Positions 1 through 13,918 of a stretch of DNA of 64,000 nucleotides are shown here, piece by piece. The number at the start of each line of letters is the position of its first letter. The first letter of the stretch is position 1. A program made the position numbers and the translations under genes. Under the pieces are notes generated by a model. It saw nothing but the letters and a program-made list of their open reading frames with translations. It ran no database searches and was not told where the DNA came from. Source of the DNA: Chionis minor (lineage: Eukaryota > Chordata > Aves > Charadriiformes > Chionididae); NCBI GenBank assembly GCA_013398295.1, contig VZSF01007823.1, positions 1,333,092-1,397,091 of the forward strand. The letters are read 5' to 3'.

Positions 1-719
1 GCTTTCAAAGCTTCTTGTCAGTGTTGCTGGACTGACGGATGGCCGTTCCAAGCCAGTGTGCTTTTAAGGGTTAGTAGCAGCAGTAATGTACCGAAACTGT
101 GGCTTAATGACTGGACTAATACAGTAACTGTTTGTTAACTTTTGCGATCGATACCCTCAAGTAGGGTACATGGTTCCTGGAGTTACCACCTGTGGGACAG
201 AAACGCTGCCTGCTACCTTCAACCTTCCTTACAGCTAATACAAAGCAACGGCACAGCTCTACCTATTTCTGATGTGTTTGGCTTAAAATGGCTGCATAAA
301 CTATTGCTTCCTTAGTTGTAACAGCAAAACAGGACTTCAGTTGCCAGTGCAAGGCTTGAGTGTGCACGCCAAAGTAGAATCTTTATCTAACGGTAAAAAT
401 GAAGTAATTAACTTAAAGCTAGCGAGCTAGCTCATTTTAAGCGTCAGACTGAAAGCATAGAGACACTGTCACCTATTATTTTTTTTAATGCTCACTGCTA
501 GAAGTCTTGAATTATTGCTAACAGTTGCAAACTACCTTCTAGCCTGTTGTGATGCGATCTCAGCTAATGAACTCCCAACCGAGTGCCTGGCAACAATTAA
601 ATTTAGAGGGCTTTTAGGGTAAAGCTGACACGCGTTGCTTCGTTAAAGTAGCTCAGGTTAGCCAGTCGTACTGCCGCTTGCAAGGAGCTGTAACTTAAAA
701 GGATGGACTTGTAAAATCC
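1..719. other. 5' flank, nothing recognised
   Basis: AT-moderate unique-looking sequence. I see no exon, RNA gene or familiar repeat. No RPL27A exon is recognisable. Confidence 0.4.
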
Positions 720-1130
720 TGAGGCGAAATGGGGGCGAATTTTACCTCACCGGCCGCTGGGACCGCGAGGCTATTTACCCGCTGCCGAAGCAAAGCTGAA
801 GCGCATCAGCCCTCTGAGGCAAGTCGTGCCGTACTGCAAACATACGAACCGTTGTTGCTCCCTCGCCTCAGGCCGCGGAGGCGGCGATGGGCCCCGTTTG
901 CACCGACGGACAAGGCGGGGATGGCGGGGGGGGGGTCGGACGCGGCTGACATGGCAACTGTCGCTCGCGGCCGTTGGGCGCGCGCCGGGGCGGCCGTTGG
1001 GCGCGCGGGGGCGCCCGCTCTCCCCTCACAGCCGGCGGCCCCGCCGCGGGGAAGCGGAGGCGCGGCGGAGGCGCTGCTGAGGCACCGGCGGTGCGGGGCC
1101 CGCCCGCCGTTTTCCTGAGATAAAATACCG
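720..1130. promoter_or_regulatory. CpG island, likely TRIM66 promoter region
   Basis: GC-rich DNA dense in CG dinucleotides, set in AT-rich surroundings and 2.5 kb upstream of the RING exon. A 17-bp direct repeat, CGGCCGTTGGGCGCGCG, occurs at 968-984 and 991-1007. An ATGGCGG core like YY1 sites is near 920. No TATA box is evident. In human the divergent neighbour RPL27A lies on this side, so a shared promoter is possible. The transcription start and first-exon donor cannot be placed. Short ORFs here look like GC-driven chance frames. Confidence 0.55.
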
Positions 1131-3601
1131 GCGGGGAGCCGCTCCCANCTGATGGGAAGCCACCCTCAGGGCGGCCGTCCACCCTGTCCAAATAAAGGAT
1201 TTTCCTCTGTAAAAAAAAAAAACCAAACAGGAGAAACGAGGAAGCTACGTGAAGACCGACTAATTTCTTGACTGTAAAACCTCTTCCTTTTCATTAGTTT
1301 GTATTTTTGTTGGTTTTATTGCCTTTTTTTCTTATTTTAAACAAACATGCTGTGGTACAGGGGCTTATTTTTCATCTTACTTGACATTTTCCAAATTCCT
1401 GGCAACTTACCGCTAATGAAGTGATTCTAGACAAACCTGGTAAAGTTTATGTTATAACACTTTAAAATGCTGTAATGAGCCTCGTGTAGCAACATCCGCA
1501 TTCAGTGGAGGGAAGAAGACTTAAAAAAACCGCACCTGATTAAATCTGAGAAAAAGGAAAGCAGGTTATTGAAAGACTTGCATATTGAGTTTATCCCTAA
1601 AGCACAGACATGATGAAGTTATTGGAGTGTATCACTACAAACTTATCTCGTGTGAAATGTATGAATGCTTTACTGGAAGTTCCAGCCCTGTGGAGTGCAG
1701 ACACTTCCCTTCAATTTGCGTTGGGATGGCTGTTGGCTTCCCGAGGCCACGATGGAACTCTTGGTGCCGAGGCGGCCGCCCAGCACGATGCTTTTCCTTT
1801 GCCCTCCTCTGGGCTGACGCCCCAAAATCCCAGCGCTTTTCTTCCCCTTTCAGGTGTGACTCAGCCCATGGGCTGCCTCCCCAACTCTCCCCATCTTCAT
1901 CCATTTCTGTCCCGTCTCCTGCCTCGTTACCCTCACCACACATCTCCAAATGCTATTAAGTTTGTTTTCTCCATAATCAGTGCTGCTGGGCTTAGTGTTC
2001 CCCACCAGTGTAGCCAAGCCACAGGTAATGTAGCTGCCTGACTGCCGATTCACATACTCAGCAGGAAATTTTAAACACTTTTTATCGCCCTCATCCTTCC
2101 CCGTCCTACCAAAAGACGTGTCCGCAGTTTCACATCTTATGCAAAAAAGCATAAATTAAAGTGTATGGTAACCCGCTTCTGCTCGTTCAGCCACAGGTGA
2201 TGTAGCACTTTGCAGTGTTAGGCTTTGTTGGTACTGATTCACTGTGCATGGATGCTTTGGTCCTGGGCTGTGGTTTCTCTGTCTAAACAATGTGGTAGTT
2301 GAAGACCTCAACTTCCTACTGCAGAAATTACATGTTTTTGTAGGTGCTGGTTTGTCTTCTTAGCAACGGTAGTTGCAAGAAACAATAGAGATGGAGCGAG
2401 CTGAGAAGCTGTGCTGCTCTAACAGCGTTTGCCTCTGAAAGGTGGTTGATGAAGACGCACCATAAAAAATGAGCTCATATAGTAAGCACCGATACAATGC
2501 TTATTAGTTAAACCACTGGTACAATGACCGCAGCTCATTTCTAAAGAGACCACTAGTTTTGAAATTACAATCAAAGGTTTTAGGGGTAGGTCTGAATTTG
2601 TCTAGGTGAATTCAGTACAGTTGGTGGATACCTATCTATTTTCATTTGTTCCCAGAATGGCTCTTAGGTACGAAACATGATGCAGACTTTAACATATGGT
2701 GCATTCTTTTCTAAAATATTTTAAATAGCAATGACTTCAGGATGCAACACTGAAAAATTTCCTGGTTGTGGATTTGTGAGACGTTCCTAATTTTCTTGAG
2801 TTGTAATAATAAAAAAAAAAAAAAAAAGAAAAANAAAAGACCCACTTAGCAGCCATCTCAGAATCAAGGATGGAGCATAAACTGCAAAACACTCAATTTA
2901 CCTTGGGGAGCTAAGGTTGGCAGGAGTAACACTGTCCTGCTAATGGGAAGCTTGGGTTTGATCTATAATTTAATCTGTGGTCATCTTGACAGTTGAAATT
3001 TGATTACTTCAAAGTGCATTTGATTACATTTCTATAAAGAAGATTGGCTGACGATACTGTACATTTATCAAGTCAGCTTTCTAACATGCATTACTGAAAT
3101 GATGGACACCTGATCAGTTACGCTTATTATTTGCTTTACCCGAGAACTATAAAATATTGAGGTGAAATTGTAAAAGTAGTCAGAGAATAGCCTCATCTTT
3201 ATTGCACAGTTTCAGTGCTTCTAGCAGGAAATGTACAGCGTGTGACAATTCAGCCTGGTAACAGCTTTGTAAGTAGATCAATAGAGCAGATTACTTCAGT
3301 TTTTACAGAAGTTGCAAGTACTATAGAGAGATGGTGGGATCAGGGTAAACCTTAAACCACACTTTCCTGCACAACAATCTGCAAAGATATTCTTTTTTGT
3401 AAAGCAGGTATGTGATTTTCAGCTGCAAGGAACTTCCTCTTTCTTCACAAGGACTAAATTCATGTTGTTTCTGAGAATGTGCATCCTGCTGTTGCCTTCT
3501 AGTTTGCGCTTGAGTGATCAAGTGTTTTGTTAAGTGAAAGGGTTATCATGAGCCATTTTGTGACGCTTCGCGTTTTCGGTGTCAAACTGCAGCCAACAGA
3601 A
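1131..3601. other. Region between CpG island and RING exon
   Basis: It probably contains 5' UTR or the first intron. It has an AATAAA followed by a 12-A run at 1192-1220, an A-rich stretch with one N at 2810-2840, and overlapping chance ORFs at 1585-2041. No protein family was recognised. Confidence 0.4.
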
Positions 3602-3767
3602 ATGGAGACCCTGGATCTCTTGAGGAATTGCTTGGTGTGCAAATGGGACCTGCGGAGGAGAGACCCCAGAATGCTCCCGTGCCTTCATTCCTTCTGTAAG
3701 GACTGTCTTCCAGATTTGATTCAAGGCTATAGCTGTATTTCCACCGAGTATGAAGTTCTGTACGAAG
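3602..3767 (+). CDS. TRIM66: TRIM66 coding exon 1: start codon and first three quarters of the RING finger
   Basis: It encodes residues 1-55 plus one base of codon 56. RING ligands visible are C10, C13, C27, H29, C32 and C35 (CLVC, then CLHSFCKDC, the same core as in TRIM24). The donor is GAAG|GTAATA. I chose the ATG at 3602 because it has G at -3 and +4 and lies just before the RING. In-frame ATGs at 3548 and 3527 would add 18 or 25 residues, and an AG at 3591-3592 could be an acceptor, so any 5' UTR exon is unresolved. The frame joins exon 2 exactly to complete the RING. Confidence 0.85.
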
Positions 3768-6700
3768 GTAATATCTAAGAATCTCTGGCTTGTGCTCTTT
3801 GTGTTACAGTATTATAAAAATAGATGGATTGAGAAATACTTTTTGTAGCCTATTTCTTTACAGCACTGCTTTAAAAGAACTAACTAGGAGACTGAAGATT
3901 TGTATGAGTAGAAGGTGGATTGGGAACAAGCCTCCTTCATTATGTTTTTCATCCAACAGCAACGTTTTGAAGAGAAATGACAGAGTCAGGCAACATTTAA
4001 CGTTTTCCAGAATGGGCTAAGTTTTGGTTACCAAGTGTGGCATTATGAATATTTGATTTGCTTAGCTTAATAAATGAATGAATGCTACAAGGTAGTTTCT
4101 AGGCTGCATCTTTATCCAATCTTTTGGATGTGTTAGACCTTTCTGTGGTATCGGTTGTGGTGATAGTTTTATTTTTCCTTCTCTACCCCTCCCGTATCCC
4201 CCTCCCCCCTCCAACACCAACACAAAACCAAAAACATCCGGTTCTTTGCTCCTAACAGAAGTCATAGTAATTGTTATTAGAATATGTGTCTTGTGGTGCA
4301 CTGAAACTCTTCCTTTTATCTCATCGTATTGTTCTATCTGAACCCTTCTGACTGTATATACTTCTATACTGTGACTCTCCCTAACAAGTAAACTAGTGAG
4401 GACAAAGAGCATTTTGTGACTGGCTTTAGAAATCCTAAAGTTATTTGTACAGTTTTTGGTAGTGATGTTAATAGAAAATGTGTAAGTTTTTTGGAATAAG
4501 ACTACAGTAATTTTAACTGAATGAGTCTTAATTGCCATGGGGAAGCATTCCAGCCTCATTACTAATTTATAAGAAGAGCTAAGGCATGTAGATTACTTGT
4601 ATTTTCACAGTCTTTGAACTTCAGATGAATAAGAGGCATCATTTATTATCTCTTCCACAGTAGATTTTAGAAATACGTAGGAAGAGAAGATACCTTCCCT
4701 GAGGTGATGGTAATCTGAATCAACGAGATAAATGAGACAAGTTCAGGTTTGAGAACAAATGGAAACAGTGTTAGGAGATCACTGTTGAGAGGCCAGCAAA
4801 ACATGAAAGATAAAGGGAATAACTTAATGGCAAAAAAAGAAAGGCTATTCATGCACAGGGTACTTACAGGAAAAGATTTAAAGGTAGGAGAAGACGACAA
4901 AGAGAGCAAAGCAAGTAATTTCAAGTAAATGTCTTCTTAAAATTTTTAATGCCCAACCACAGTGGGCTTAAAGTCTGAGGGATGGACTTTATAATAAGAT
5001 GCTGTTGAAAACAACCACTCCATTACTTTTTATGTATCCTCATTTGACATCTAAGCCGTTCCTCTCTCCTACTTGTTTCCCTTTGTCAAGTGGAAAAATG
5101 AATTTATACCACTTGGTGATCTTGGATGAAGTGCAGCTAGAGGTTCTCATGAGTTGTTAGAATAGCAGATATTTCTTCAAACTCCTGAGTGGATCAGGAA
5201 CTGTCTATGGCAAATTGGAACAAATACTAGTTTGTTTCTGTATTCTTGAAGTTTCGCTGTTTATTTCGCCATTCTCTTATAGATAGGGAACTACTATGGG
5301 AAGGAGAAGGATTAGAGAAAAGAAATAATAAACAGAGATGACCCAGTAAATGAAGTGATACACCAGGTGTAGACACTCAGTTAATATATAAGCAAGGAGA
5401 GCAGGAAGACCAAAACACCTGTGTCTCTTATTTAAGTCAATGACTGAAACTGCAACTACCCTTAGTCAGCCAGGATGAATTTCTGAAATCTTCTGATGAT
5501 GTGATGCTAAACATTGCTTGTCTGATCTGCACTGATGGCTGAATTATGGGCAGTACAATGCCAACTCCATTTTCAGTGTTATCTTTAAGTATGATAGTAC
5601 AGAAGCGCCAATGATAAACTGTAAATACATAGTGCTAAACTGTTTTAGCAGAGTAAGCATGAAATGTTGCCTGTAAGAAAAATGTGTTCCTTACTCACTA
5701 TGAATTCTTTAAGCAAAATGTAAGAATGGAAAAAGTGAATGTATTTCCAAGTGAAGTCAATCTGACACTTGCTACAAAAGCATACTTGAGTTCGTGGTTT
5801 TCGGTATGCTTTACTATAAATAGTACTATACTAACATAAAGCTCTTTTCTAATTTATTGTTGTTGTATTAAGATTGCTGAGAAGATAGACCTAAGTGGTC
5901 CTGATATTTGATGGGGGTTGATGTTGGAAACTTACTTTTATACCTCTGTGTGTTTAAGATGACTCATGAATGAAAGCTCTGAGATAGCTAAAGCTCTTAC
6001 GGAAAAGCTGGGTACGTATCAGAATGTATTCAAAGGTGTCAGAATGGAGAGCTTCGAAGTAATTTGAGTGGAAAAAGAAAATTATCTCGGTGAGATTAGC
6101 TTCTACATAACGTCTTATATGAAGGGGACTTTAAGATTCTCAGTCTTTTTCTTTTTCTGCAGGCCAGTGTTACTTGCCTTTTTGTATTCCCTTTCATCAT
6201 CTCACGGAGAATCTACATTCTTTTCCTCTGCAGATCTGCACGTTGTGTGCTTCCAGTTTGGTTAGTGCATAGGAAGGAACAATTTTAAAGAGAGGGATTG
6301 GGTAAGAAAAAGGAGAGAAAATTCCCCTATCTCCTGAGGTGGAAACTTCTTAGATGAGGACTTTTCCAGGCTCCTACCTGTGTGAATTGCCACTCACAGG
6401 ACAATGTGAAAACATAGAAAAGCGGTTGTGGTTCTTGCATGCTGCCTTGGTTTCTTGGGTCTGGCTCTTTCTCACTGACTTCTGAATACATTCAAAAACA
6501 GGTTCATCCAGGTTCCCTCCTTTCTGAACTGGAGGTGGGTGCCAAAATAAATTGCCCTTTATTTTCAAATTTTCCTCTCCACAAGATGTTCAATGATTTA
6601 AGTTGTTTTAGTGTTTTAAATATCACCAGCATATTAATTTCAAAAGCAGCGAAATGAGGACCAGTGCAGGTGTATTTTTGTGAGAAGTTCATGGTTTTGC

Positions 6701-9700
6701 AAGACTGTTTCAGCTGGAGGGTTGGGTTTTGTTTTTGTCTTTTTTTTTTTCCCTTAAAAAAATAAATATCACAGCTAATCACTGCTCAATCACAGTTTAG
6801 ACCCCTGAGAAAGGGCAGATGAGGAAAGTTGTACTGCAACAACTTGTGGGTTTCTGCTGATATTAAGCCCTGGTATTACTTGCATTTGTGACTGAACTGG
6901 GTAATTTGTACAACCTGTAAATTACACTTTATGTTTGTAAAATGCGACTAGTAGTTGTCCAGCTTTGTAAATTCTTTGGGAAGTGGTAGATCTAGTTGTA
7001 TCACGTCTTTGTATTGAAGTTGTGTGATGAGCTATTTTTTCTGAAATTCTTTTTTTAAAAATGTGCTTTGCCCTTTTGCGCTTCTGTACATTGGGTAACA
7101 AAAATCATGGAAAATGACTGCATATTTTCTGTCCACGTTCTATGCATAAGTCAAAAACTGTCTGCACTTGAGTTATGTTAGCTTCCCACATGCAAGAGAG
7201 GGTCTGAGATCCTCACTTAAATGCCAAGAAATGTAACAGCGTTAGGTCTTAGAGAAATGCAAATTGATCAGGTAAAACAAAGAGAAAACAGACTATTAAA
7301 GAGAACAAATGTGACTGCAGCTGTTGGCAGACATCCACTTGCTGCTTTTTATTATTTCCAGATGAAAATATAGATTTTTTTCTTTAGCTTCTAAGGTAAG
7401 TGGTATATATGACCATGGATCCCTAATTGTGAACGCTTGTTAGCAAGGCACATCCAAAAGTCAGCCAAGCGTTGGTCACATGTGCATTGCACGTGTGCAG
7501 AGATATCTTCAAGGGGGGTTCTTCAAGAAAAAGGTTGAGGTCTAGGACTTCTCTGGCTCGAGGCTGATTTTCAGTATGATGTTTTGGCATAAGAAATATG
7601 GTGTACTGGCTTAAGGAGCCTCCACGTGTCAACACACAGAGTCTTATTTTGTACTAAGTCTGTATGTTAAAAAAAAAAAAACCACACAAAACCAAAACCA
7701 ACCCAAAAACCAAAACCAAACAAAAAAACCCCTGCACATCTGCAGAGTTATTTAAACCATATTTAGGCTTACAGTGGAGGATGGTTTGGCTCTTTTGGTG
7801 TAACAGCTGTTATATCTCCAGGACCCAAATAACCTTGTTTTGATGCAATCATACAAGGCAAGTGATGCAATACATTACATCTATTAATTCTGAAGGAGAA
7901 TACCTATTTGCTTTAATTAGATCCACTTAAAGCCAAATACATGTTTTATTTCTAAAAAGGGAACCAGAAAGGTAATTCCAAAGAGGGAAACTGTTCGTAA
8001 TGTATATATTTAATCATCTTAAAATGGATTTAAAGTTACATAGCCCTTCTGACTTTGTTGTTCAGCTGCCAGATCCAAAAGGCTAGTGAAACAATGGGGG
8101 GTTTAGTTATATAAATATGAAGCTGTAGAGTGGGAGGTTGTCTTCAGAACTGTTTCCTATAACCTATAATTGGGTCTCCAAGGAAGTGTAAATTATGCCT
8201 GCAGCTTGAGCTGTAGCTAATGCTCTCTGAGAATAATTATTCTGATGGCTGTTGGAGGAAAAAGAGCTGAGGAATAGGTGCAACAAGTGGACAGCAAGTA
8301 TAAATGTGGTGCATATGATAGCTCTGCTGTTTGTTTCTTTATGCTAATCAATTCTCATGATAATAATAGGTTAATTATCTGCATTGATTTATTTCCGAAA
8401 CAACCAGCTTGAGGGTTCTTTATGTTTAAACCTGACCAGACTGGAAGACCTTGAAACAAAACTGCGAGCTGCGGCTTTTGATGTTCAAAAGGTCTTTGTA
8501 CTCAGTTTCCATAAGGGGTGCAGAGGTTACAATTGGCGCTTTCAGAGATGATTGCTGCAAATTATCCGCAGCTCTGTCACTTACAAATTAGATTGCTACA
8601 TTATAGATGGACTGAAAACTTGAGGGCACTCAGAAATTTCAGTTCTTTATTTGTGCTTTTACAAAGGAACAATCTGTATGAGGGTCACTACTTTCATGTC
8701 TGCTTACTATTCCCTGGGTCCGATGCAGCGCGGCAACTTTCATTAACAGAAATGAAAGTGCTGTGGGATGTGAGACACCTGACAGCAGGGAACTAGGGCT
8801 TGAACAGTATGTGACAGAACCTTCTTGTTTTCCTGAAAACTCATTTTGGATATCCCTGGTGTGGGGTTGGAGAGTCCAGACTGGGTGACTGTGTCTGACT
8901 GCTGGATCCACTGCCTTTGAATTTCCGTTCTCCTCAACCTGCTGTCGAGTTACTGTTGCTGAGTGGCAATAAACACGTGGGTTATGAAAAAGGGCTGCAA
9001 ACCGATTCAGCAAAGTAAACATCTGCTGCTGAAGCTTTTCAGAGCTCAGAGGTGTGTGTATAACACACAGAGAGATATGTCTGTACGGATGTAATTTTCT
9101 AGTGTTGGTGGCTTTTGTGGTGGTGTTCAGGTGCATTATCCTACTATGGATTAAAGGAGTCGTGGAGCCCTAGAAGGATGTAGGTGTGGGACTATTCCTC
9201 CACATTTTCTATATCACAATGAAAAGTGGCTTAAATCCAGCATTAGGAGCATTGCTAGCCTTTCTAAATTCACAGTCATCTCTTTAGCAGTGAAATGTGA
9301 TGTCATAAATAATGATTTCAAATGATAAACAGCAGGAGGTAATGAACTTCTAAAATAAAATTTATGCAAATGTTCATACCTCCTTCCTACCAATATAATT
9401 TCCATACAGAAATAGAACATGTCAACAGCTCTCTTAGCTTTTTGCTACTTTTAGAGGTTTTGATAACAATAATGGACATTTGGGCATCATGATTGCACCA
9501 TAGTTGAATTTGGCTCCTGATCTCTTAATATATAAACTGTTTTTTAAATCCCGTAATTCCATGTTGAATTGCTATTTAGATCCAGAAATTGCATCATTCT
9601 CATACGTACAAACAGTGAGTCTCTAGGGCTTCTGACTACTCTTCCCTTCACACACAGTGCTGTAATAATGATATATTTAAATGAGCTGTCTGCAAAGTAC

Positions 9701-12700
9701 AGGTTCTTAAAACAAATTAACAACGTACTTTAGAGGCAGCGGTAAGGTCAGAAAGCAAGAAAAATATTTAGGGAATGGTCTGCAAAATGTACCGTGGGAG
9801 TGAATGGCATTCTAAGACCTGCTGCTACCTGGATCTGGAAAAGCTCTTCTCTTTCCATCTGCACACTTACTGTATGTTACTCTGAGGGCTGAGAGAAGAC
9901 CCAGGCAAGAAGGCAAGCAGGATGCTGTGATTCATTCTCACTATGGGACTGTTATTGCACCACTTCAGGAAAAATACAACCAAGGCAAGTTAGCTGAGGC
10001 CTGAATGAATCTGAGAGGCAAGGGCAAGAAAGAAGGCAAGAAGAAAAAAGCACCTTGTGGTGACCCAGTACATCTTTCTGTCCTGCTGATTTTTTAGCAT
10101 TTCTGTCTGAAGAAGGGGGAGCATCCCCAGATGGTCCATGCAAGGCATAGCGACGTCAATCTGCAGTACGGCAAAGCCCGATTCCAGGGAGCGCACTGTA
10201 TGTGCAGTTCTGCTTAATAACCACTTGCTCCCCAACACAGGTGACTTTGTGTAGCGCTCTCAGTGACTGTTTATCCAGAGGACAGGTAAGGGGTTTGTAG
10301 GGAATTGTACTTTACTGGTGTTTGTGCTCTGAGCACAACCACAGCATAGTGCGCTCGCTTTGTATTGTTGAAAGTAGCTGCTGCTTGTGGCTATTTGTAG
10401 ATAGGTATGTAAGGTTTACTTAATTTCAGGGTAATTGCTTCACAAATCATTCTGTAGTGTATTTATTATGCCAAGGTATCACTAGATTCTTTTGGGAACT
10501 TATATTGAAAAAGGTTGGGTGTTTCCAGGGAGTACAAGTTTTTACTAAATGAAAAAGGAATCAAATAAGAAGCCCAATTAGCTGAGCAAGTATGATCTCT
10601 GATTCAGGGAATCCCTCTTTTAGCAAGATGCAAGTCTGCCTCCTGTGCTTTAATAAAGTCATAAGTGTGGAATTCAGCATTAGGACAGACGAGAAGGTGG
10701 TTACTGATTAGTCCTTCCACAAGTAGGAGACTACTTCCGATGCAGTATTACCATGGCTCCTCCATTATTTTTCCTGTTAACAGTTATGCTCTTTGTTCTG
10801 ATTTTTATATTTTTTAAGCTGAGGGCTGTACATGTCTTATGTTCATCTCAAGGGAGTTTTAGATTTAAAATCACTATAGTTCACAGCTACTTGGATATTT
10901 AAGACACACTTTGACGTTTACAGAATCAAAACTGTACTTGATGGTCTGTGGTAGTGAGTCTAATAAAAAGTTCTGTCCTCTGTGTGTGCGGCTTAGTCTA
11001 TGTGTATCTCTGGAACAGCACTGATTTCGGTAGCATAACATGGATCTAAAATCTGAGGGAAAAATTGCCAAATGGCATCCAGGGCATCACTTTCAAATAT
11101 CCCCTAACATTAATCAGCGGTAGTGTGATTTACCTGTAAAATCACGACTGTTCCGTATTTCTCTATGCCACTGCATTTCTTGATATACGCAGGGGCTTCT
11201 GTGCAGAACTGAAATCCATGCATGATATGTTTTCTTAGAGTGAAAACTATTGAAGTTTTCTTTAAATGCATTTAAAAACATTAAAAAGATGGTATTTCCC
11301 ATTGTCAAACTCATGTAATTTATACAATGTGTTATATATTCACTAGTTTGTAACAAATTAGCAGAATTTAATGCTCACATGAATGTGCCTGAGGCCCTGA
11401 GCATTCCATTAAATATCATTCAGTTGCTATAATTTGATTTAACATTCTGCACTAACTGAATAGTGTTGGAATGTAATAAAATAATAACTTCAGTATTAAC
11501 TTCTTTTACCTTATGTGGCATGTAGACAGACATTGTCCTTGCTATGGCAAAGTCCTGAGCACTGCTTTTGTTGCCCAGTAAGCAGCTGTTCCCAGAAATG
11601 TTTTGTGTAAGACTGTGCTCACCCATATGGCGTGTAGATGGAGGAATTACTGTGAGAGTCGTGCATTTCTTACTTCAGAAAGTAACCTGTTGATAATTTC
11701 CCCTTTGGTCCATTTGCGGCATACTATGTAGTCTCAGTATGGCGGTTTTCTCTCTGTATTAGCCAGATCAAGAGCTGGCACTGCTTGGGCAATGCTGTTA
11801 TGGGAGTGAGAAACTGGTTCAAAGTCTCAAAGGGCTAGATGCAATTCCCTGTAAAGTCAGTAGATGGTTTCCTGTCAATGGCACTGAGAATTAGAGCATG
11901 TCCCAAGAGACTTATTTGAGAAGCTGCTTGCAAAGTAGGTATTTTGCTTCCTGGCTTATCAATCAAAATGTATCTGTCTTCTTATTTCTGCTGCTGTTAT
12001 AACTGTGTTGCTTTGTAAGGTGCTCACAGGGAAAGCTGAAAACTGTTTCACCTTCTAGGAATTAGCACTACAATTCACTGGTGCCTGTAGTACACATCAT
12101 TTACAAGGAGTAGGAGGGCACTGTCTGTATAACACACCTTGTCTTAGGTACTGCCAGTGCTCCTACTCTTTTTGCACTTCTCTAGAGATAACTGAGCTCT
12201 TAACGGGTATCTAAAAGACACACAGCCATAATTTGGAGAAGCATGGAGAGGTTTCTGTGTGACTAACGTAAAAGCATTCTGTTGTCATAATGTGTATAAC
12301 ATATGAAGGTGATTAACTAAAAATATTCATAGAATCATAGGATAGTTTGGGTTGGAAGGGATCTTTAACAGTCATCTAGTCCAACCCCCTGCAATGTGCA
12401 GGGACATCTTCAACTAGAGCAGGTTGCTCAGAGCCCTGTCCAACTGATCTTGAAAGTTTCCAGGGATGGAGATCCTACCACCGTAGGGGACAAACTGGTC
12501 CAGTGTTTCACCATGCTTATTGTAAAAAATTTCTTCCTTGTATCTAGTCTAAAACTACCGTCTTTTAGTTTAAAAACATCAACCCTTGCCCTATCACAAA
12601 GGGCCTTGCTAAAAAGTTTGTCCCCATCTTTCTCATAATCCCCCTTTAAGTACTGAAAGACCTCAGTAAAGTCTCCCTGGAGCTTTCTCTTCTCCATGCT

Positions 12701-13881
12701 GAGTAACTCCAAATATTGTAGGTGAATAAGATATCTTCTCAGCTGCACCCCGTGTATTAAGGATGCAAAGTAGAGGAAGAGTTTAAAAGGCTTCCATAGC
12801 TTTCTGCCATCATGGGGGTCTTTATCAAATGAATTTTTGGCCTCTCTGTAACTCCTGTTGTCAAAACACACTTAAACGAGACTCAGGCTACATGCCCAGA
12901 AGATGAGGAAAGCATTGGCAATTGCTTGCGTTTCTTCTGGGGTGACTTGTAGCTGAGTAGCACGGGCACCTGTGGATACTGCCTGTTCTTCTCACATCTA
13001 CATGAACATTCAGTGTTGCATGAAATGCGCAGTTAAACAAGTGTGAGGTAGATCATAGTCTGCCCCTTGGGTCCCCAAATCACAGTTCTGTTGCAAATGC
13101 AAGCTTGGAAAATAGTAAACAATATACTTTTGCTTTTATAACAAGATTTGGGCTAAAAAAGACCTAAACCTCATGGAAGCGGTTCTTAGTAAGATGTTTT
13201 CTTCAAAGGAAATGTAACAGAACTCAAGGTTTCTTCAAAACACTTATGAATGAAAGTGAACGTATTCAGACATCTGCCTGTGTAGTGCTTTTGTCAGAAG
13301 TGGTAACGTAGGAAGGGTTTGGGGTTTGTGTGTCTCTGTCAATGTAAAGTGCTGCTGTTAAAATAACAGTAGCCCAGTTCTGAAAATGGGAGATGTTCAG
13401 AGTTGGAATCATGCATCTCCCCAGGGACTGCAGGAGCTCTGTCTCAGGGGCAGGTAATACCGAGCACCTGGAAAACATGAGAGTCTCTGGTAACTGTAAT
13501 GTGAGCAGTAATAGACGTCTTAAGATTTAATTATTTTACAGCCCGTTCTCCTTATTAAAAAATAAATTTAGTTAAGGAAAAGAGCACATTGAACACTGTC
13601 AGTCTAGTAGAAAGTTGCCATTGATCTTGCTTTTAAAACCTTGTGTTAAGTGAGTTTACCTCATTTAGTCATGGAAAATACTACTGTTAGTTATCATAAA
13701 CAGATCACTTGGCAAGGTGAGCATAGCGCTGAAATTCTGTTCTCAACAGAATGGAAAAACTTAGATAAAAAAAACTTGATAAGATAAGGTAAAAATAGAC
13801 TGACACACCACCACCATCTCTAAAGGGCTGGATTCACATCTACAGTAGTTTACAGAAATGTGGTTAGAAACATGCATGCTC

Positions 13882-13918
<37 letters not shown>

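Noticed and set aside
1..700. RPL27A first exon on the - strand as divergent neighbour
   Set aside because: Expected from human gene order, but I could not find its start-region coding sequence in the window.
1585..2041. Two overlapping + strand ORFs downstream of the CpG island
   Set aside because: They occupy two frames of the same DNA, with an antisense frame as well. No domain is seen and neither links in phase to the RING exon by an evident donor.
4062..4559. 165-codon - strand ORF in intron 1
   Set aside because: Low-information translation with a Gly-rich stretch from a C-rich run. No family match recognised.
8639..9136. 165-codon - strand ORF in intron 1
   Set aside because: No recognisable domain, overlapping frames on the other strand and no splice or start context. 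Treated as chance.
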